64,000 nucleotides of DNA from Streptomyces sp. cg36 (GTDB lineage: Bacteria; Actinomycetota; Actinomycetes; Streptomycetales; Streptomycetaceae). The stretch is taken from positions 248,001 through 312,000 of the forward strand of contig NZ_CP163521.1 of NCBI RefSeq assembly GCF_041080675.1, in the 5' to 3' direction. The position numbers and the translations under genes were made by a program. Below the pieces are notes generated by a model, which saw only the letters and a program-made list of their open reading frames with translations, made no database searches and had not been told where the DNA came from. The stretch's first letter is position 1. Each line of letters opens with the position of its first letter. Positions 1 to 7,664 of this stretch are shown one piece after another.

Positions 1-1285
1 AGGTGTTGATGCCGACCATGCGGGCCAGCTCGTACTCGCCGGAGGCGGCGAGCCCGACGCCCGCGGCGAGCGCGATCCACGGCGCCATCTTCCACGCCTT
101 ACGGCTGAGATTGTGCTGCCAGCCGTTCCAGCGGGAGGCGGACTTCTTCGCCTCCCGAGCTTCCTCGAGCAGCCGCCGGGCACGGGACTCATCAGCCGCG
201 GCGCGGTCGGTGACGGCCTTCGCCTTGCGCTCCGCCTCGCTGGTGATGCGGCTCGCTTCCTTCTGGGCCGCCTCACGCAGCTGCACCGCGACGGTCTTGG
301 CCTCCTCCCGCAGCCGCTCGCGCTGCCTCTCGCAGGCGGCCTTGAGTCCGGCGAGTTCGTCGGTGAGGGCCTTGCGCTTGGCGGCGGCCTCCGCGTCGAA
401 CTGGTCGGTGAGGGCGCGCAGCTTCTCGCGCAGCTCGGTGCGAGCGGCCTCCGCCTCGGCGTGCGCGGCCGCGACCCGCTCGTCGGCCTCGCGGCGCCGG
501 CCGTCGGCGGCCTTGACCGCGTCCGCGTACAGCGCCTCCGCCTCCGCGCGGCGGCCGTCGTACTGCTCGGCCGCCGTCACCGCGAGAGCGGCGAACCGCT
601 CGCGGGCCTGATCGGCCTCCCGCTGCGCGGCGGCGACCAGGGCATCGGCCTGCTCTTGGGCGCGGGCGAGGATCTGACCGGCCTCGCCGCGGCGCTGGTC
701 GACCAGGGCGGCGATTTCGGTGAGGTCGGCCTCTGCCAGGCGGCGCAGCTCGGCAACCGCCGCGGCCGTGGCCGCGCGGTCGGTGGCGGCCAGCTCGGTG
801 AGGTCAGCGACCTGCGCGCGGGCCTTCGTCACCAGGATCTTGGAACGGTGACGGGCCTCCGCAAGAAGCCGGTCGGCCTCACCACGTGCCGCCTCCACGT
901 CGACCTTGGCCGCCTCGCGCTGGGCGGTGGCCTCCTGGTCGGCATCGGCGGTGATGCCCGCGGCACGGCTCTGCGCCTGGTGCATGAGCACGGTGACCTG
1001 CTCGTGCGTAGCGGCAACGGTCCGCGCTGCCGCGCTCTCGGCTTCCGCCTGGAGGGCGGCGGCCTCCTCACGCGCGAGGTCGATGACGTCGGCGGCCCGG
1101 TCCCGGAGGTCCGCGGCGTCGGCCAGGGCCGGGTCGGCCTCCGGGCGCACCAGGGGCACCGTCTCCTCGGAGGCGGCGGCTTGATCGGGGATCGAGGCCG
1201 ACGCGGGCGCCTTGGGGTGGCCACCGCTGCAGGGCTTCACGGCCGGGGCGGGCTTCCGCCTGCGCCGGGTAGTGGTGTTGGCCAC
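1..1285 (-). CDS. DUF2637-like coiled-coil membrane protein (C-terminus off the left edge)
   Basis: This reading frame is open for 428 codons and leaves the window. It starts at GTG 1285, a few bases after a GAGAGGGA purine run. After a basic N-terminus (ANTTTRRRRKPAP) nearly all of it is an Ala/Glu/Arg-rich heptad coiled coil. Near the left edge come an aromatic patch (RWNGWQHNLS) and a hydrophobic segment (APWIALAAGVGLAASGEY, then LARMVGIN), which resembles the first membrane helix of DUF2637 proteins of Streptomyces plasmids and integrative elements. Such proteins often sit near transfer (spd/tra) genes, so a role in plasmid biology or spread is an inference. It is the last gene of a minus-strand string that begins near 3041. 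The opposite strand also has a long open frame, but its Gly/Leu/Arg-rich product is a typical shadow of a GC-rich coiled-coil gene. Confidence 0.8.
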   Translation of the reverse strand, partial: MANTTTRRRRKPAPAVKPCSGGHPKAPASASIPDQAAASEETVPLVRPEADPALADAADLRDRAADVIDLAREEAAALQAEAESAAARTVAATHEQVTVLMHQAQSRAAGITADADQEATAQREAAKVDVEAARGEADRLLAEARHRSKILVTKARAQVADLTELAATDRAATAAAVAELRRLAEADLTEIAALVDQRRGEAGQILARAQEQADALVAAAQREADQARERFAALAVTAAEQYDGRRAEAEALYADAVKAADGRRREADERVAAAHAEAEAARTELREKLRALTDQFDAEAAAKRKALTDELAGLKAACERQRERLREEAKTVAVQLREAAQKEASRITSEAERKAKAVTDRAAADESRARRLLEEAREAKKSASRWNGWQHNLSRKAWKMAPWIALAAGVGLAASGEYELARMVGINT

Positions 1286-1425
1286 GGGGGATGTCCCTCT
1301 CTTACTCCGGCGGCTCGTGCAAGAGGCCACCGTGGTCGGCATCGGGTCGGTAGGGTCGCGAACAGGCCCTCCTGGCCCCGGCAGCTCCAATGCCAGGGCC
1401 CGGAGGGCCGTTTGAGCGCAGGCGG

Positions 1426-1800
1426 TCAGGGGCGGGCGGGCAGCCTGCTGCTGTCCTGCCCGAGATGCTGGCGCAGCCAGGCGACGGCGGCCGGGGTCAT
1501 CGCCCCGGTGTCCGGCTCGCTCAGCGGCGCGGTGTCGATGTCGTGCATCGCGTCCGTCGCCGGCAGCAGCCTCATGTAGTCGGGGTCGATCCCGGCCCGG
1601 TGGCGGTTACCGCTCAGCTCGACCAGGTCGTAGAGGACTTTGCCGGTGTCGGCGTGCCGCCAGGACCGCTCCACCCGGCCCACGAAGGTGTGGCCGGGCA
1701 GTCCGAGCCAGAAACGCTCGACATCGCGGAACAGGACCAGGTCGCCCTGGAAGTAGGTCGTTATCAGCTGGACCGCCTGTGTCTGCGGCTGCTGTGCCAT
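1426..1800 (-). CDS. hypothetical protein, 124 aa
   Basis: The start is ATG 1800 with a GAGGAG ribosome-binding site about 7 bases upstream; the longer frame upstream of it is arginine/proline-rich and not believable. The product begins MAQQPQTQAVQLITTYFQ and has a short hydrophobic and aromatic core (LVLFRDVERFWLGLPGHTF) followed by a charged C-terminal half. No signal peptide, membrane helix or catalytic motif is visible. It lies between the DUF5999 gene and the DUF2637 gene, same strand, and probably belongs to the same accessory gene string. Function unknown. Confidence 0.7.
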   Translation of the reverse strand: MAQQPQTQAVQLITTYFQGDLVLFRDVERFWLGLPGHTFVGRVERSWRHADTGKVLYDLVELSGNRHRAGIDPDYMRLLPATDAMHDIDTAPLSEPDTGAMTPAAVAWLRQHLGQDSSRLPARP

Positions 1801-1921
1801 GTGCTCTCCTCGTATCGCGTGCACCGGCCAGGGGCCGGTGAGCCCGGGCTGTCCGGCTCCCCTGCACCGCCCGACCCGGCCGCCAAAAGTCAGCGGCCGG
1901 TGCGGGCGGATGAGGCAGCCG

Positions 1922-2281
1922 TCAGACCGACCGCGAGGCGCCGGAGGGGGCCTGGGGGAGCACGGTGGCGTTGGTCTTCCCGCTGCGGGCCGTGCCTGCG
2001 ATGAGCGCGTGGGTGTCCGCGAGCTGGAGGGGCCGGGTGGCGCCGACGGGCCGGTGCGGGGCGACGATCCGGCCGTCGGGGAGCAGTTCGCCGGTGTCCT
2101 CGAAGAGCAGGACGGCGTTGCACAACAGGCTCCAGCCCTGCCCCGGGTGACTGGCCACCACGACAGCGGCCTCCCGGTCCGAACTCTCAGCACTGGGGCA
2201 CATGGGCGTGTGCGTGCACAACGCGGTCGGCAGTGTGGCGCCAGTCGTCGTGACGGTGTCGAGCGGGGTAGTGGTGTGCAT
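1922..2281 (-). CDS. DUF5999 family small protein
   Basis: The start is ATG 2281 with an AAGGAG site 6 bases upstream; the frame extending further 5' is basic and not protein-like. The 119-residue product contains a Cys-containing stretch (CTHTPMCPSAESSDREAAVV) followed by the conserved block SLLCNAVLLFEDTGELLPDG and VAPHRPVGA. I recognise this as the DUF5999 family, short streptomycete proteins of unknown role found on plasmids and chromosome arms. The residues after APHRPVG form an extra tail of about 45 residues (LADTHALIAGTARSGKTNAT) that contains a GTARSGKT string similar to a Walker A loop of a FtsK/Tra-type ATPase. This tail may be a fusion remnant of a transfer ATPase. Confidence 0.75.
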   Translation of the reverse strand: MHTTTPLDTVTTTGATLPTALCTHTPMCPSAESSDREAAVVVASHPGQGWSLLCNAVLLFEDTGELLPDGRIVAPHRPVGATRPLQLADTHALIAGTARSGKTNATVLPQAPSGASRSV

Positions 2282-2418
2282 GAGCTCTCCTTGCGCGGGA
2301 GGCAGGCGCGGAGCGTTGCCGAGCCTGCGGCAGGCGACAGGCCGGCCGCCCTGGGCGGACGCCCGGCCCGGCTGAACAGGAAGGTGAGGGAGCGCCTTCG
2401 GCGCCCCGAAGAGCGGAG

Positions 2419-2595
2419 TCAGCCTCGCCTCTGCTTGCGCTGAGCGAGGTAGATGTCCTGGAGTTTCGCCAAAGCCCGGTGCAGGCGCTGGCCGGTGCCG
2501 CATCGCCTATAGAGCGAGCACTGGCGGCAGCGCGCCTCGTGCACGCGGCTGTCCGCCGCGGCCGCCATATAGCGGGCGTACAGGTCGTCAGCCAC
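2419..2595 (-). CDS. small Cys-containing hypothetical protein, 58 aa
   Basis: Likely start GTG 2595 (product VADDLYARYMAAAADSRVHE...), overlapping the end of the preceding 33-codon frame by 8 bases; a GTG three codons further upstream is also possible. The sequence carries CRQCSLYRRC, a C-x2-C-x5-C arrangement that could bind zinc or an iron-sulfur cluster, then a basic tail. No strong ribosome-binding site is present, which fits translational coupling to the upstream frame. It is part of the run of tiny genes downstream of the WhiB-like gene. Function unknown. Confidence 0.55.
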   Translation of the reverse strand: MADDLYARYMAAAADSRVHEARCRQCSLYRRCGTGQRLHRALAKLQDIYLAQRKQRRG

Positions 2596-2689
2596 CGGTG
2601 ACACCGGACTTGATCGGCAGGCTCTTCTCCGACTGCTCATTGACCCGGCGAAGCTCCGCTTCCATGCGCTTCAGGTCGGCGTCCGTCAT
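2588..2689 (-). CDS. 33-aa small protein coupled to the WhiB-like gene
   Basis: ATG 2689 overlaps the TGA of the WhiB-like gene in an ATGA arrangement. The peptide (MTDADLKRMEAELRRVNEQS then EKSLPIKSGVTGG) is an amphipathic charged helix with a basic tail. The stop overlaps the start of the next small gene. Its short length makes it uncertain, but the overlaps on both sides and the helix-forming composition support it. Confidence 0.45.
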   Translation of the reverse strand: MTDADLKRMEAELRRVNEQSEKSLPIKSGVTGG

Positions 2690-2955
2690 CCCGACACCTC
2701 CGTCCGCGCCCGGCTCCGGGCGGCACGGCGCCGCATGGAGCGCCGCTCCGCCTCGGACAAACCGCCCCACACGCCCTCGTCCTGCCCGGACTCCAAAGCC
2801 CACTGCAGACACTGCTCCATGACCGGGCAGCGGCGGCAGACGGCCCTCGCCTCCTCGATCTGCAGGAGCGCCGGCCCGGTGTTGCCGATCGGGAAGAACA
2901 GTTCGGGGTCCTCTTCGCGGCACACCGCGTGGTGACGCCAGTCCATGCCGATCAC
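2686..2955 (-). CDS. WhiB-like (Wbl) iron-sulfur transcription regulator
   Basis: The 89-residue product has the four cysteines of the Wbl family: one in HHAVCREEDP, two in AVCRRCPV (C-x2-C) and one in MEQCLQWA. These are expected to ligate a 4Fe-4S cluster. The diagnostic turn GVWGGLSEAER and a basic C-terminus (RRSMRRRAARSRART) follow. Wbl proteins work with the principal sigma factor to regulate transcription in actinobacteria. The start GTG 2955 overlaps the TGA of a 29-codon upstream frame; ATG 2946 (MDWRHH) is an alternative. It lies in a tightly overlapped string of small genes, typical of plasmid- or phage-borne wbl genes. Confidence 0.93.
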   Translation of the reverse strand: MIGMDWRHHAVCREEDPELFFPIGNTGPALLQIEEARAVCRRCPVMEQCLQWALESGQDEGVWGGLSEAERRSMRRRAARSRARTEVSG

Positions 2956-3041
2956 TTCCCCTGCTGGACACGGCGCAGGGCCTCGTCCATGTCCGGGTCG
3001 GAGTCGGTGGGGTGCTGGTGCTGTGCAATGCTGGTGCGCAT
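2952..3041 (-). CDS. 29-aa leader ORF ahead of the WhiB-like gene
   Basis: ATG 3041 follows a GGAGG ribosome-binding site (GGAGGACCTGATG) and the frame ends in a TGA that overlaps the GTG of the WhiB-like gene. The peptide is MRTSIAQHQHPTDSDPDMDE followed by ALRRVQQGK. It could be a real small protein or a coupling leader that delivers ribosomes to the wbl gene. The good ribosome-binding site in front of it, and the absence of one in front of the wbl gene, favour coupling. Confidence 0.5.
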   Translation of the reverse strand: MRTSIAQHQHPTDSDPDMDEALRRVQQGK

Positions 3042-3124
3042 CAGGTCCTCCAGTCAGGTCCTGGACAGTCCCGGGGGTCTCAAGTCGCCGGGGCTGTCGC
3101 CGTTTTGGCCACTCGTACGAGCAG

Positions 3125-3169
3125 CCACGGCCCCGGTCCTCCCGCTGGTCGGGAGGGCCGGGGCCGTGG
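3125..3169. terminator. strong rho-independent-type hairpin
   Basis: A 20-bp stem (CCACGGCCCCGGTCCTCCCG and its complement, one non-Watson-Crick position) closes a 5-base loop. It lies just after the stop of the minus-strand gene 3187-4035 and before the small-gene string that starts at 3041, so it separates the two transcripts. There is no clear T tract, as is usual for streptomycete terminators. Confidence 0.75.
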
Positions 3170-3186
3170 CGGTTCGCCGGACGGTG

Positions 3187-4035
3187 CTATCGGCGTTGGA
3201 GCTGCTCCTTCTGCGTCGCCAGGAGCGTGATCGCGCTCATCAGGTCGGCGCGCTCCCAGGCGGTGAGCTGCGGCGCTTCGACCTTGTGTGGGTTGAGCGT
3301 CTGGATCAGCGCGGCCAGGACGTCCTCGATCCGCTGGGTGTCGGCGTGGCCGACTGCTTGTGCGTGCCGGCTCCACTGCTGCTGGTGCAGCAGGCGGTGT
3401 GCCCATGCCCGGCGGTCGTTGACGTCCTCGCGGTCCAGCTGCGCCTTGCGGCGGGCCGGGGCCAGGCGTGTGGTGTGCGCGGCGAGTTGGGCGAGGCGGC
3501 GGCCGTCCGCGCAGCGGGAGGTGATGTCGGCGGCGCGCAGGATCTTGCCCTCGTCGTCCATGACGGAGCAGGCGGAGCAGCCGCGAACATGGGCTTCGTC
3601 CAGCTTGCGGGCCGTCTTGTCGTCCATTGCTCCGCCGACGATCTGCATGACGGCAGGGGGCGGCCCCAGCGTCGGCTTGCGCAGCACGCGGGGGGAGCGG
3701 CGGCCGTCGGTCTGGCTCAGTCCCTCTTCCAGCCGCTGGAACCACTGGTCGACGGTGAGGTTGATGCTGACGAGACGGTGGCTGCCGGGGCAGCGAACCG
3801 GGTCGTCGGATCCGGCCTTTTCGGTGTGGTGGGGGACCAGCTTCGGTCGCGGGCTGTGCGGGGCGCTGATCGGCACCCAGGTGCGGCAGGTGGGGCAGAC
3901 CAGCGTGGAGTACGCGAGGTCGACCTCGTGCGGCTTGAGGGTGGAGACGACCAGCGGCGGGAGGGTGCTGACGGCGCGGGAACGGACCCGGCGCGAACGC
4001 TTCTGGGCGGTGAGATCACGGGTTCGCGTGAGCAT
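3187..4035 (-). CDS. hypothetical protein with two Cys clusters, 282 aa
   Basis: The start is ATG 4035 with an AAGGAG site 7 bases upstream; the longer frame to 4131 lacks one. The N-terminal third holds a C-x2-C pair (YSTLVCPTCRTWVPI) and a further Cys-His region (RCPGSHRLVSINLTVDQWFQ), which suggests a zinc-binding fold. A second Cys motif (RGCSACSVMDDEG) lies near the middle, and the C-terminal half is an Arg/Gln-rich helical region ending in LLATQKEQLQRR. I recognise this as a recurrent streptomycete accessory protein but cannot name a function. The gene has its own terminator downstream, and its 5' side faces the palindrome at 4281. Confidence 0.8.
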   Translation of the reverse strand: MLTRTRDLTAQKRSRRVRSRAVSTLPPLVVSTLKPHEVDLAYSTLVCPTCRTWVPISAPHSPRPKLVPHHTEKAGSDDPVRCPGSHRLVSINLTVDQWFQRLEEGLSQTDGRRSPRVLRKPTLGPPPAVMQIVGGAMDDKTARKLDEAHVRGCSACSVMDDEGKILRAADITSRCADGRRLAQLAAHTTRLAPARRKAQLDREDVNDRRAWAHRLLHQQQWSRHAQAVGHADTQRIEDVLAALIQTLNPHKVEAPQLTAWERADLMSAITLLATQKEQLQRR

Positions 4036-4280
4036 GAGCGCTCCTTCGTACGGAGGGGCAGGGCTGCGTCGCAGGTGCTCTCTCCGCCCTCCAGGCCGCA
4101 CGGCGAATCGGGCGCCCCGCAGGACGGACAACGCATCAGCGCTGCGGTGTGCTACTCGCTGCAGACCATGGGCGGAGGAGTTAGAAGTGCCTCGGGCTCC
4201 CGGCCACCGAGGTGGCTGGGGCTTTGGACTCCGGCCACCGAAGTGGCGATCTGCTGCGATGGTGCGTGGGGAAACCGTTG

Positions 4281-4334
4281 CCCGGCTCCTTCACCTGGTA
4301 CCGCCCTCGGGCGGTACCAGGTGAAGGAGCCGGG
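4281..4334. terminator. 26-bp perfect inverted repeat (bidirectional terminator or cruciform)
   Basis: Bases 4281-4306 (starting CCCGGCTCCTTCACCTGG) are exactly complementary to 4309-4334, with 2 bases between the arms. It lies between the divergently transcribed genes 3187-4035 and 4498-4827, so it is not at the 3' end of either. It may terminate antisense or read-through transcription, insulate the two promoters, or be a protein-binding site. Confidence 0.6.
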
Positions 4335-4384
4335 CCTTGGCCTGGGAGCCGTCCGGCGGCCCCTTCCCTGCGGGGGTGGAACAC

Positions 4385-4470
4385 CTTGAACAGTAGTAGC
4401 ACTTCTAGTGCTAGTCAACACTTTGAATGCTATCTAGCACAAACACTTTAGATGTGAGAATGTGTGCATG
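4385..4470 (+). promoter_or_regulatory. AT-rich promoter/operator region of the 4498 gene chain
   Basis: This stretch is clearly richer in A and T than its surroundings. It contains a perfect 7-bp inverted repeat TAGCACT-TCT-AGTGCTA at 4397-4413 and another TAGCAC half-site at 4435-4440. The arrangement looks like an operator for a dimeric repressor overlapping the promoter of the 4498-9168 gene chain, which itself encodes two HTH proteins. The assignment is inferred from base composition and symmetry only. Confidence 0.5.
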
Positions 4471-4497
4471 CTTACGCGACGTGGAGAGGACGACTTC

Positions 4498-4827
4498 GTG
4501 GCCAGCGGATACGCACTCGTGGTGCGCTTCACCCTCCGAGACACCTCGGCGGCCCGGCACTTCGACGCCCTGGTGGCTCTGACCATGGAAGGCATCCGGC
4601 GCGAGGCCGGCACGCTCGTCTACTCGGTGCACACCCCGGTGGACGAGCCCCTGGTGCGGGTCTTCTACGAGCTGTACGCCGACCGCGACGCGTTCCAGGC
4701 GCACGAGGACCAGGCCCATACCAAGCAGTTCCTCGCGGCACGGGAAGAGTTCCTGAGCAACGTCGAAGTGACGTTCCTCAACGAGCTGGAGGCTCTGAGC
4801 AAGCGCCCTGGAACGGAGCAGGGGTGA
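4498..4827 (+). CDS. antibiotic-biosynthesis-monooxygenase (ABM) fold protein
   Basis: I prefer GTG 4498 because GGAGAGGA lies 7 bases upstream and the product then begins with the fold (ASGYALVVRFTLRD). GTG 4462 or ATG 4468 would add 10-12 residues. The 109-residue sequence has the ABM pattern: a first beta strand, a helix ending MEGIRREAGTLVYSVHTPVD, then VFYELYADRDAFQAHEDQAH and TKQFLAAREEFL. ABM proteins include cofactor-free quinone and polyketide monooxygenases; the substrate here cannot be told. Its TGA overlaps the GTG of the next gene, so the two are translationally coupled. Confidence 0.85.
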   Translation: MASGYALVVRFTLRDTSAARHFDALVALTMEGIRREAGTLVYSVHTPVDEPLVRVFYELYADRDAFQAHEDQAHTKQFLAAREEFLSNVEVTFLNELEALSKRPGTEQG

Positions 4828-6077
4828 AGCCGCGCGGGAAAGACATCGATCCGCAGGATCGGGCTTTCGGACAGCGCGTCCAGAGATTCCGGAAGGAACG
4901 CGGGCGCACACAAGCCGAACTCGCGGCATCGCTCGGGAAGACGAGCAGCTGGCTCTCCCAGGTCGAACGCGGTGTGCAGCCGGTCCAGCGAATGGACCTG
5001 CTCCAGGAGATCGCCGACGAGCTGGGCGTGTCCGTGCAGCAACTGCGTCCCGGTATCCCAGCAGTCGGGCCATCACAGGCACCCACCGCCCAGCCGCTCT
5101 CCAACGATCTGGACGAGACCCGCCGACTGCTGTCCGGCCACCCCGCGCTTCAGACCCTGCTGTCCGGCGCGAACGAGTCCGGACCGACGCGCGGCCTCGA
5201 CCTTCTGCGGGCTGACGTTGATGACCTCTGGGACCTGACCCACGCCGGCCAGTTGGCGCAGGTCAGCGCCCTTGCTGTGCAACTGCTCCCTGAGCTGGAG
5301 CACACGGTACGGACTGATTCCGGCGAACACCGGGCGGAGCTGTGGCTGCTGCTCTCCCGGGGCTATCAAGCCCTGTCCGCCGCGTTCGTGCGTCAAGACG
5401 AGGCAGACGCCGCCTGGGTCGCCGCCGATCGCGCGGTCTTCACAGCCGAGCGGTCCGGCGATCCTCTGCACGTCTGCGCCAGCGTGTTCCGCATGGTGCA
5501 GGCGTTCGTCCGCCTGCGCAGCCTCGGACAGGCCGAACACGCTGCCCAGACCGCCATCGACGCGCTGGGCGAGCAGCGCAACCAATCGCCGGAGTCCTTG
5601 TCCGTCCTCGGCTCCCTCCACCTGGCCCTGGCCCTCGTCCGAGCCCGTGCCAGCGCGCGAGCCGAAGCCAAGGAGGAGATCGCCAAGGCCCGCGCGATCG
5701 CCACACAGCTCGGCGAGAACCGTAACGACTTCAATCTGGAGTTCGGCCCAGTCAACGTCGAGATCCAGGCGGTCAGCACCGCTGTGGACCTGGGCGACGC
5801 GGGCGAGGCGCTCGACATCGGTCTCACCATCGACGCCGCCGAACTCTCGCCAGAGCGCCAGGGCCGGCTCCTTATGGACCTGGGGCGCGCCCACGCCCAG
5901 AGGCGCCATGGCGGCGAGGCCCTCCGCTGCCTGCTGGATGCTGAGGCCATCGCTCCCGAGATCATTCAGACCCACCAAGCCGCCCGCGCAGCCATCCGGG
6001 AGCTCGTCTTGGTGGCAGGGCCGAACGCACCGCGCGAGCTGCTGGAACTCGCGGAGAGGGCGGCTGCCGTGGACTAG
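4824..6077 (+). CDS. XRE-type HTH regulator with TPR-like C-terminal domain
   Basis: The gene starts at GTG 4824 in a GTGA overlap with the ABM gene and encodes 417 residues. Residues about 10-65 are a Cro/CI-type helix-turn-helix (FGQRVQRFRKERGRTQAELA, then SLGKTSSWLSQVERGVQPV). The remainder is all-helical with repeated Ala/Leu-rich pairs (AVQLLPELEHT, LLSRGYQALSAAF, AAQTAIDALGEQ, ALDIGLTIDAA), as in regulators that sense a peptide or small ligand through tetratricopeptide-like repeats. It probably controls the neighbouring chain and may bind the symmetric site at 4397-4413. The stop is followed by about 420 bases without a convincing gene. Confidence 0.88.
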   Translation: MKPRGKDIDPQDRAFGQRVQRFRKERGRTQAELAASLGKTSSWLSQVERGVQPVQRMDLLQEIADELGVSVQQLRPGIPAVGPSQAPTAQPLSNDLDETRRLLSGHPALQTLLSGANESGPTRGLDLLRADVDDLWDLTHAGQLAQVSALAVQLLPELEHTVRTDSGEHRAELWLLLSRGYQALSAAFVRQDEADAAWVAADRAVFTAERSGDPLHVCASVFRMVQAFVRLRSLGQAEHAAQTAIDALGEQRNQSPESLSVLGSLHLALALVRARASARAEAKEEIAKARAIATQLGENRNDFNLEFGPVNVEIQAVSTAVDLGDAGEALDIGLTIDAAELSPERQGRLLMDLGRAHAQRRHGGEALRCLLDAEAIAPEIIQTHQAARAAIRELVLVAGPNAPRELLELAERAAAVD

Positions 6078-6497
6078 TCCGAATCCGGCCTGATGAGCGA
6101 TAGCCACTGGTCTGCACCTCCCTGCCAACCACGCCACTTTGAGGTCTGGCGCGAGGCTCGCGGCCATGACGAAGGCGGAGGGACACGGGGTGGGGATGCA
6201 GTGGGCCGGGTGGCAGCCGGACACGACACGGTGGTCCAGTACGGGTCTTGGACGCCCGGGAAGCGGGCGCGGTGGGCCGCCACCGCATGGGAGGCCAGCG
6301 ACGTCGCTGGCAACCGACCCAGGGGCTCGTGCGGGGTCCAGCATGGACTCCTCCCGGGAACCTGCGCAGCTTGACGACCGACAACCAGCTTCCGTCCTGG
6401 CCGCGTTGTGCAAGATGTCCCCGTGTAGCAGCAGTGTGGACTCAGCGTGGCACTACAGCCGCGTCCGCCTGTTCAGAGACCGCCCAGGGGGTGTGTA
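6078..6497. other. no supported gene between two regulators
   Basis: Open frames exist on both strands, but none has a ribosome-binding site together with a protein-like sequence. I see no strong hairpin. The right end (before 6498) presumably holds the promoter for the next chain; I cannot place a -10/-35 pair with confidence. Confidence 0.5.
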
Positions 6498-7664
6498 GTG
6501 ATCGCGCTGGATCGATGGACTGGTCAGGAGGCGTTGTTGTTGCGATCAGTGCGGCGCGAGTCCGTTCGCGACTTCGCACAGACCCTCGGGATCAGTCCCC
6601 GGACCGTCTCCCACTGGCAGCGGGACAAAGCCCGAGTATGCCGTCCTGCCACGGCACAGATCCTGGATGCCGCACTTGCTCAGTGCAGCACAGACGAGCA
6701 AGAAGCCTTTCGCGTCCGATTAGCGGCATTACGTGGAGAGCCGGTCAGCGCCACGTCCGCTGGGGTCCCGCGCCCCGGGCCATGCTCCGTGGTCTCGCAC
6801 AAGATCCTTCCGGTATACCTGGGCACGCGATGCGGCCCCCTGTATGAGCCGGGCATTTCTGTACTGGCTGGCCCAGCCGGCCTCGAGCGGCGGGTTCTGC
6901 CCGGCAGCCACCCCTCAGCCCACGCCTCCACCGTGCACGTCTATGCCTGCGGTGTTGCCGTCGTGCACGTGGAAGAGCACCAGCAGGTGGGCTCTCTGAC
7001 CGAGCTGGCCGTGTGGCGCTATCGCTCGTACCCGACGAACAGGAGCTGGGCGGGACAGCGCCTGGCACGTCTGTTGGAGCAGCACCGTGCCGATGAACCG
7101 GCAGGGGTGTCGCCCGATCCGGAGTACGTCCTGTCGGTGTACGAGCTGCGTGAACACGCATGGTCGGGCCCCGGACTTGCTACCGCCTTGCAGCTGCTGA
7201 CCACGCCGTCGGTACTCGTCAACCGTCAGGACCCGACGGCCGCCGTGCCTCTGGGAGAAGGGGTGGAGGAGGCCAAGTTCCACGACGGCTGGAGCCATTC
7301 CGAAGCGCTCGCGTTCGACGGCGGCGCCTCCCACGGAGTGGCTGGCTGGTCGGGGATTGCCTACCATCCGCAGCCGAATGAGCGTGCCCTGACGATGAGC
7401 CAGATCCTGGCCCTGGAGCTGGATGTCCAGGCACTGTGGGCGCTCTCGTCGCACATTCTGCACACGATTGAAGACGGCCGGGATCCCGTCATGCCCGAGC
7501 GGTACGGATGGAGGTTCCTGCGCGGTGCGTACGTCCGCCTCACTACCGCCCGTCCCACGGAGAGCGCGCAGCATCGCGTGATGCGCGAGGCGATCCTGGC
7601 GACCAGCGAGCTTCCCGACCGGCTGCGTGCCGCTCAGGAGGCCCTTCGAGAGAGCAATCCGTGA
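6498..7664 (+). CDS. HTH-domain protein of unknown role, 388 aa
   Basis: The start GTG 6498 gives VIALDRWTGQEALLLRSVRR and sits close after a GGGGG run; the frame upstream is not protein-like. Residues about 18-40 form a helix-turn-helix (SVRDFAQTLGISPRTVSHWQ). The rest (about 300 residues) contains a region resembling a ligand-sensing or enzyme-like domain (HVYACGVAVVHVEEHQQVGS, ELAVWRYRSY, WSGIAYHPQPNERAL) that I do not recognise. Its TGA overlaps the GTG of the isochorismatase-like gene, so it is the first gene of a coupled trio. A one-component regulator of the two following enzymes is the likeliest role. Confidence 0.75.
   Translation: MIALDRWTGQEALLLRSVRRESVRDFAQTLGISPRTVSHWQRDKARVCRPATAQILDAALAQCSTDEQEAFRVRLAALRGEPVSATSAGVPRPGPCSVVSHKILPVYLGTRCGPLYEPGISVLAGPAGLERRVLPGSHPSAHASTVHVYACGVAVVHVEEHQQVGSLTELAVWRYRSYPTNRSWAGQRLARLLEQHRADEPAGVSPDPEYVLSVYELREHAWSGPGLATALQLLTTPSVLVNRQDPTAAVPLGEGVEEAKFHDGWSHSEALAFDGGASHGVAGWSGIAYHPQPNERALTMSQILALELDVQALWALSSHILHTIEDGRDPVMPERYGWRFLRGAYVRLTTARPTESAQHRVMREAILATSELPDRLRAAQEALRESNP

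Noticed and set aside
113..1579. 488-codon open frame on the plus strand
   Set aside because: Gly/Leu/Arg-rich composition without domains; it is the shadow of the coiled-coil DUF2637-type gene on the minus strand, whose heptad pattern and start with ribosome-binding site are convincing.
2929..4389. 486-codon plus-strand frame over the Cys-cluster gene
   Set aside because: Shadow of the minus-strand gene 3187-4035, which has a good start and terminator.
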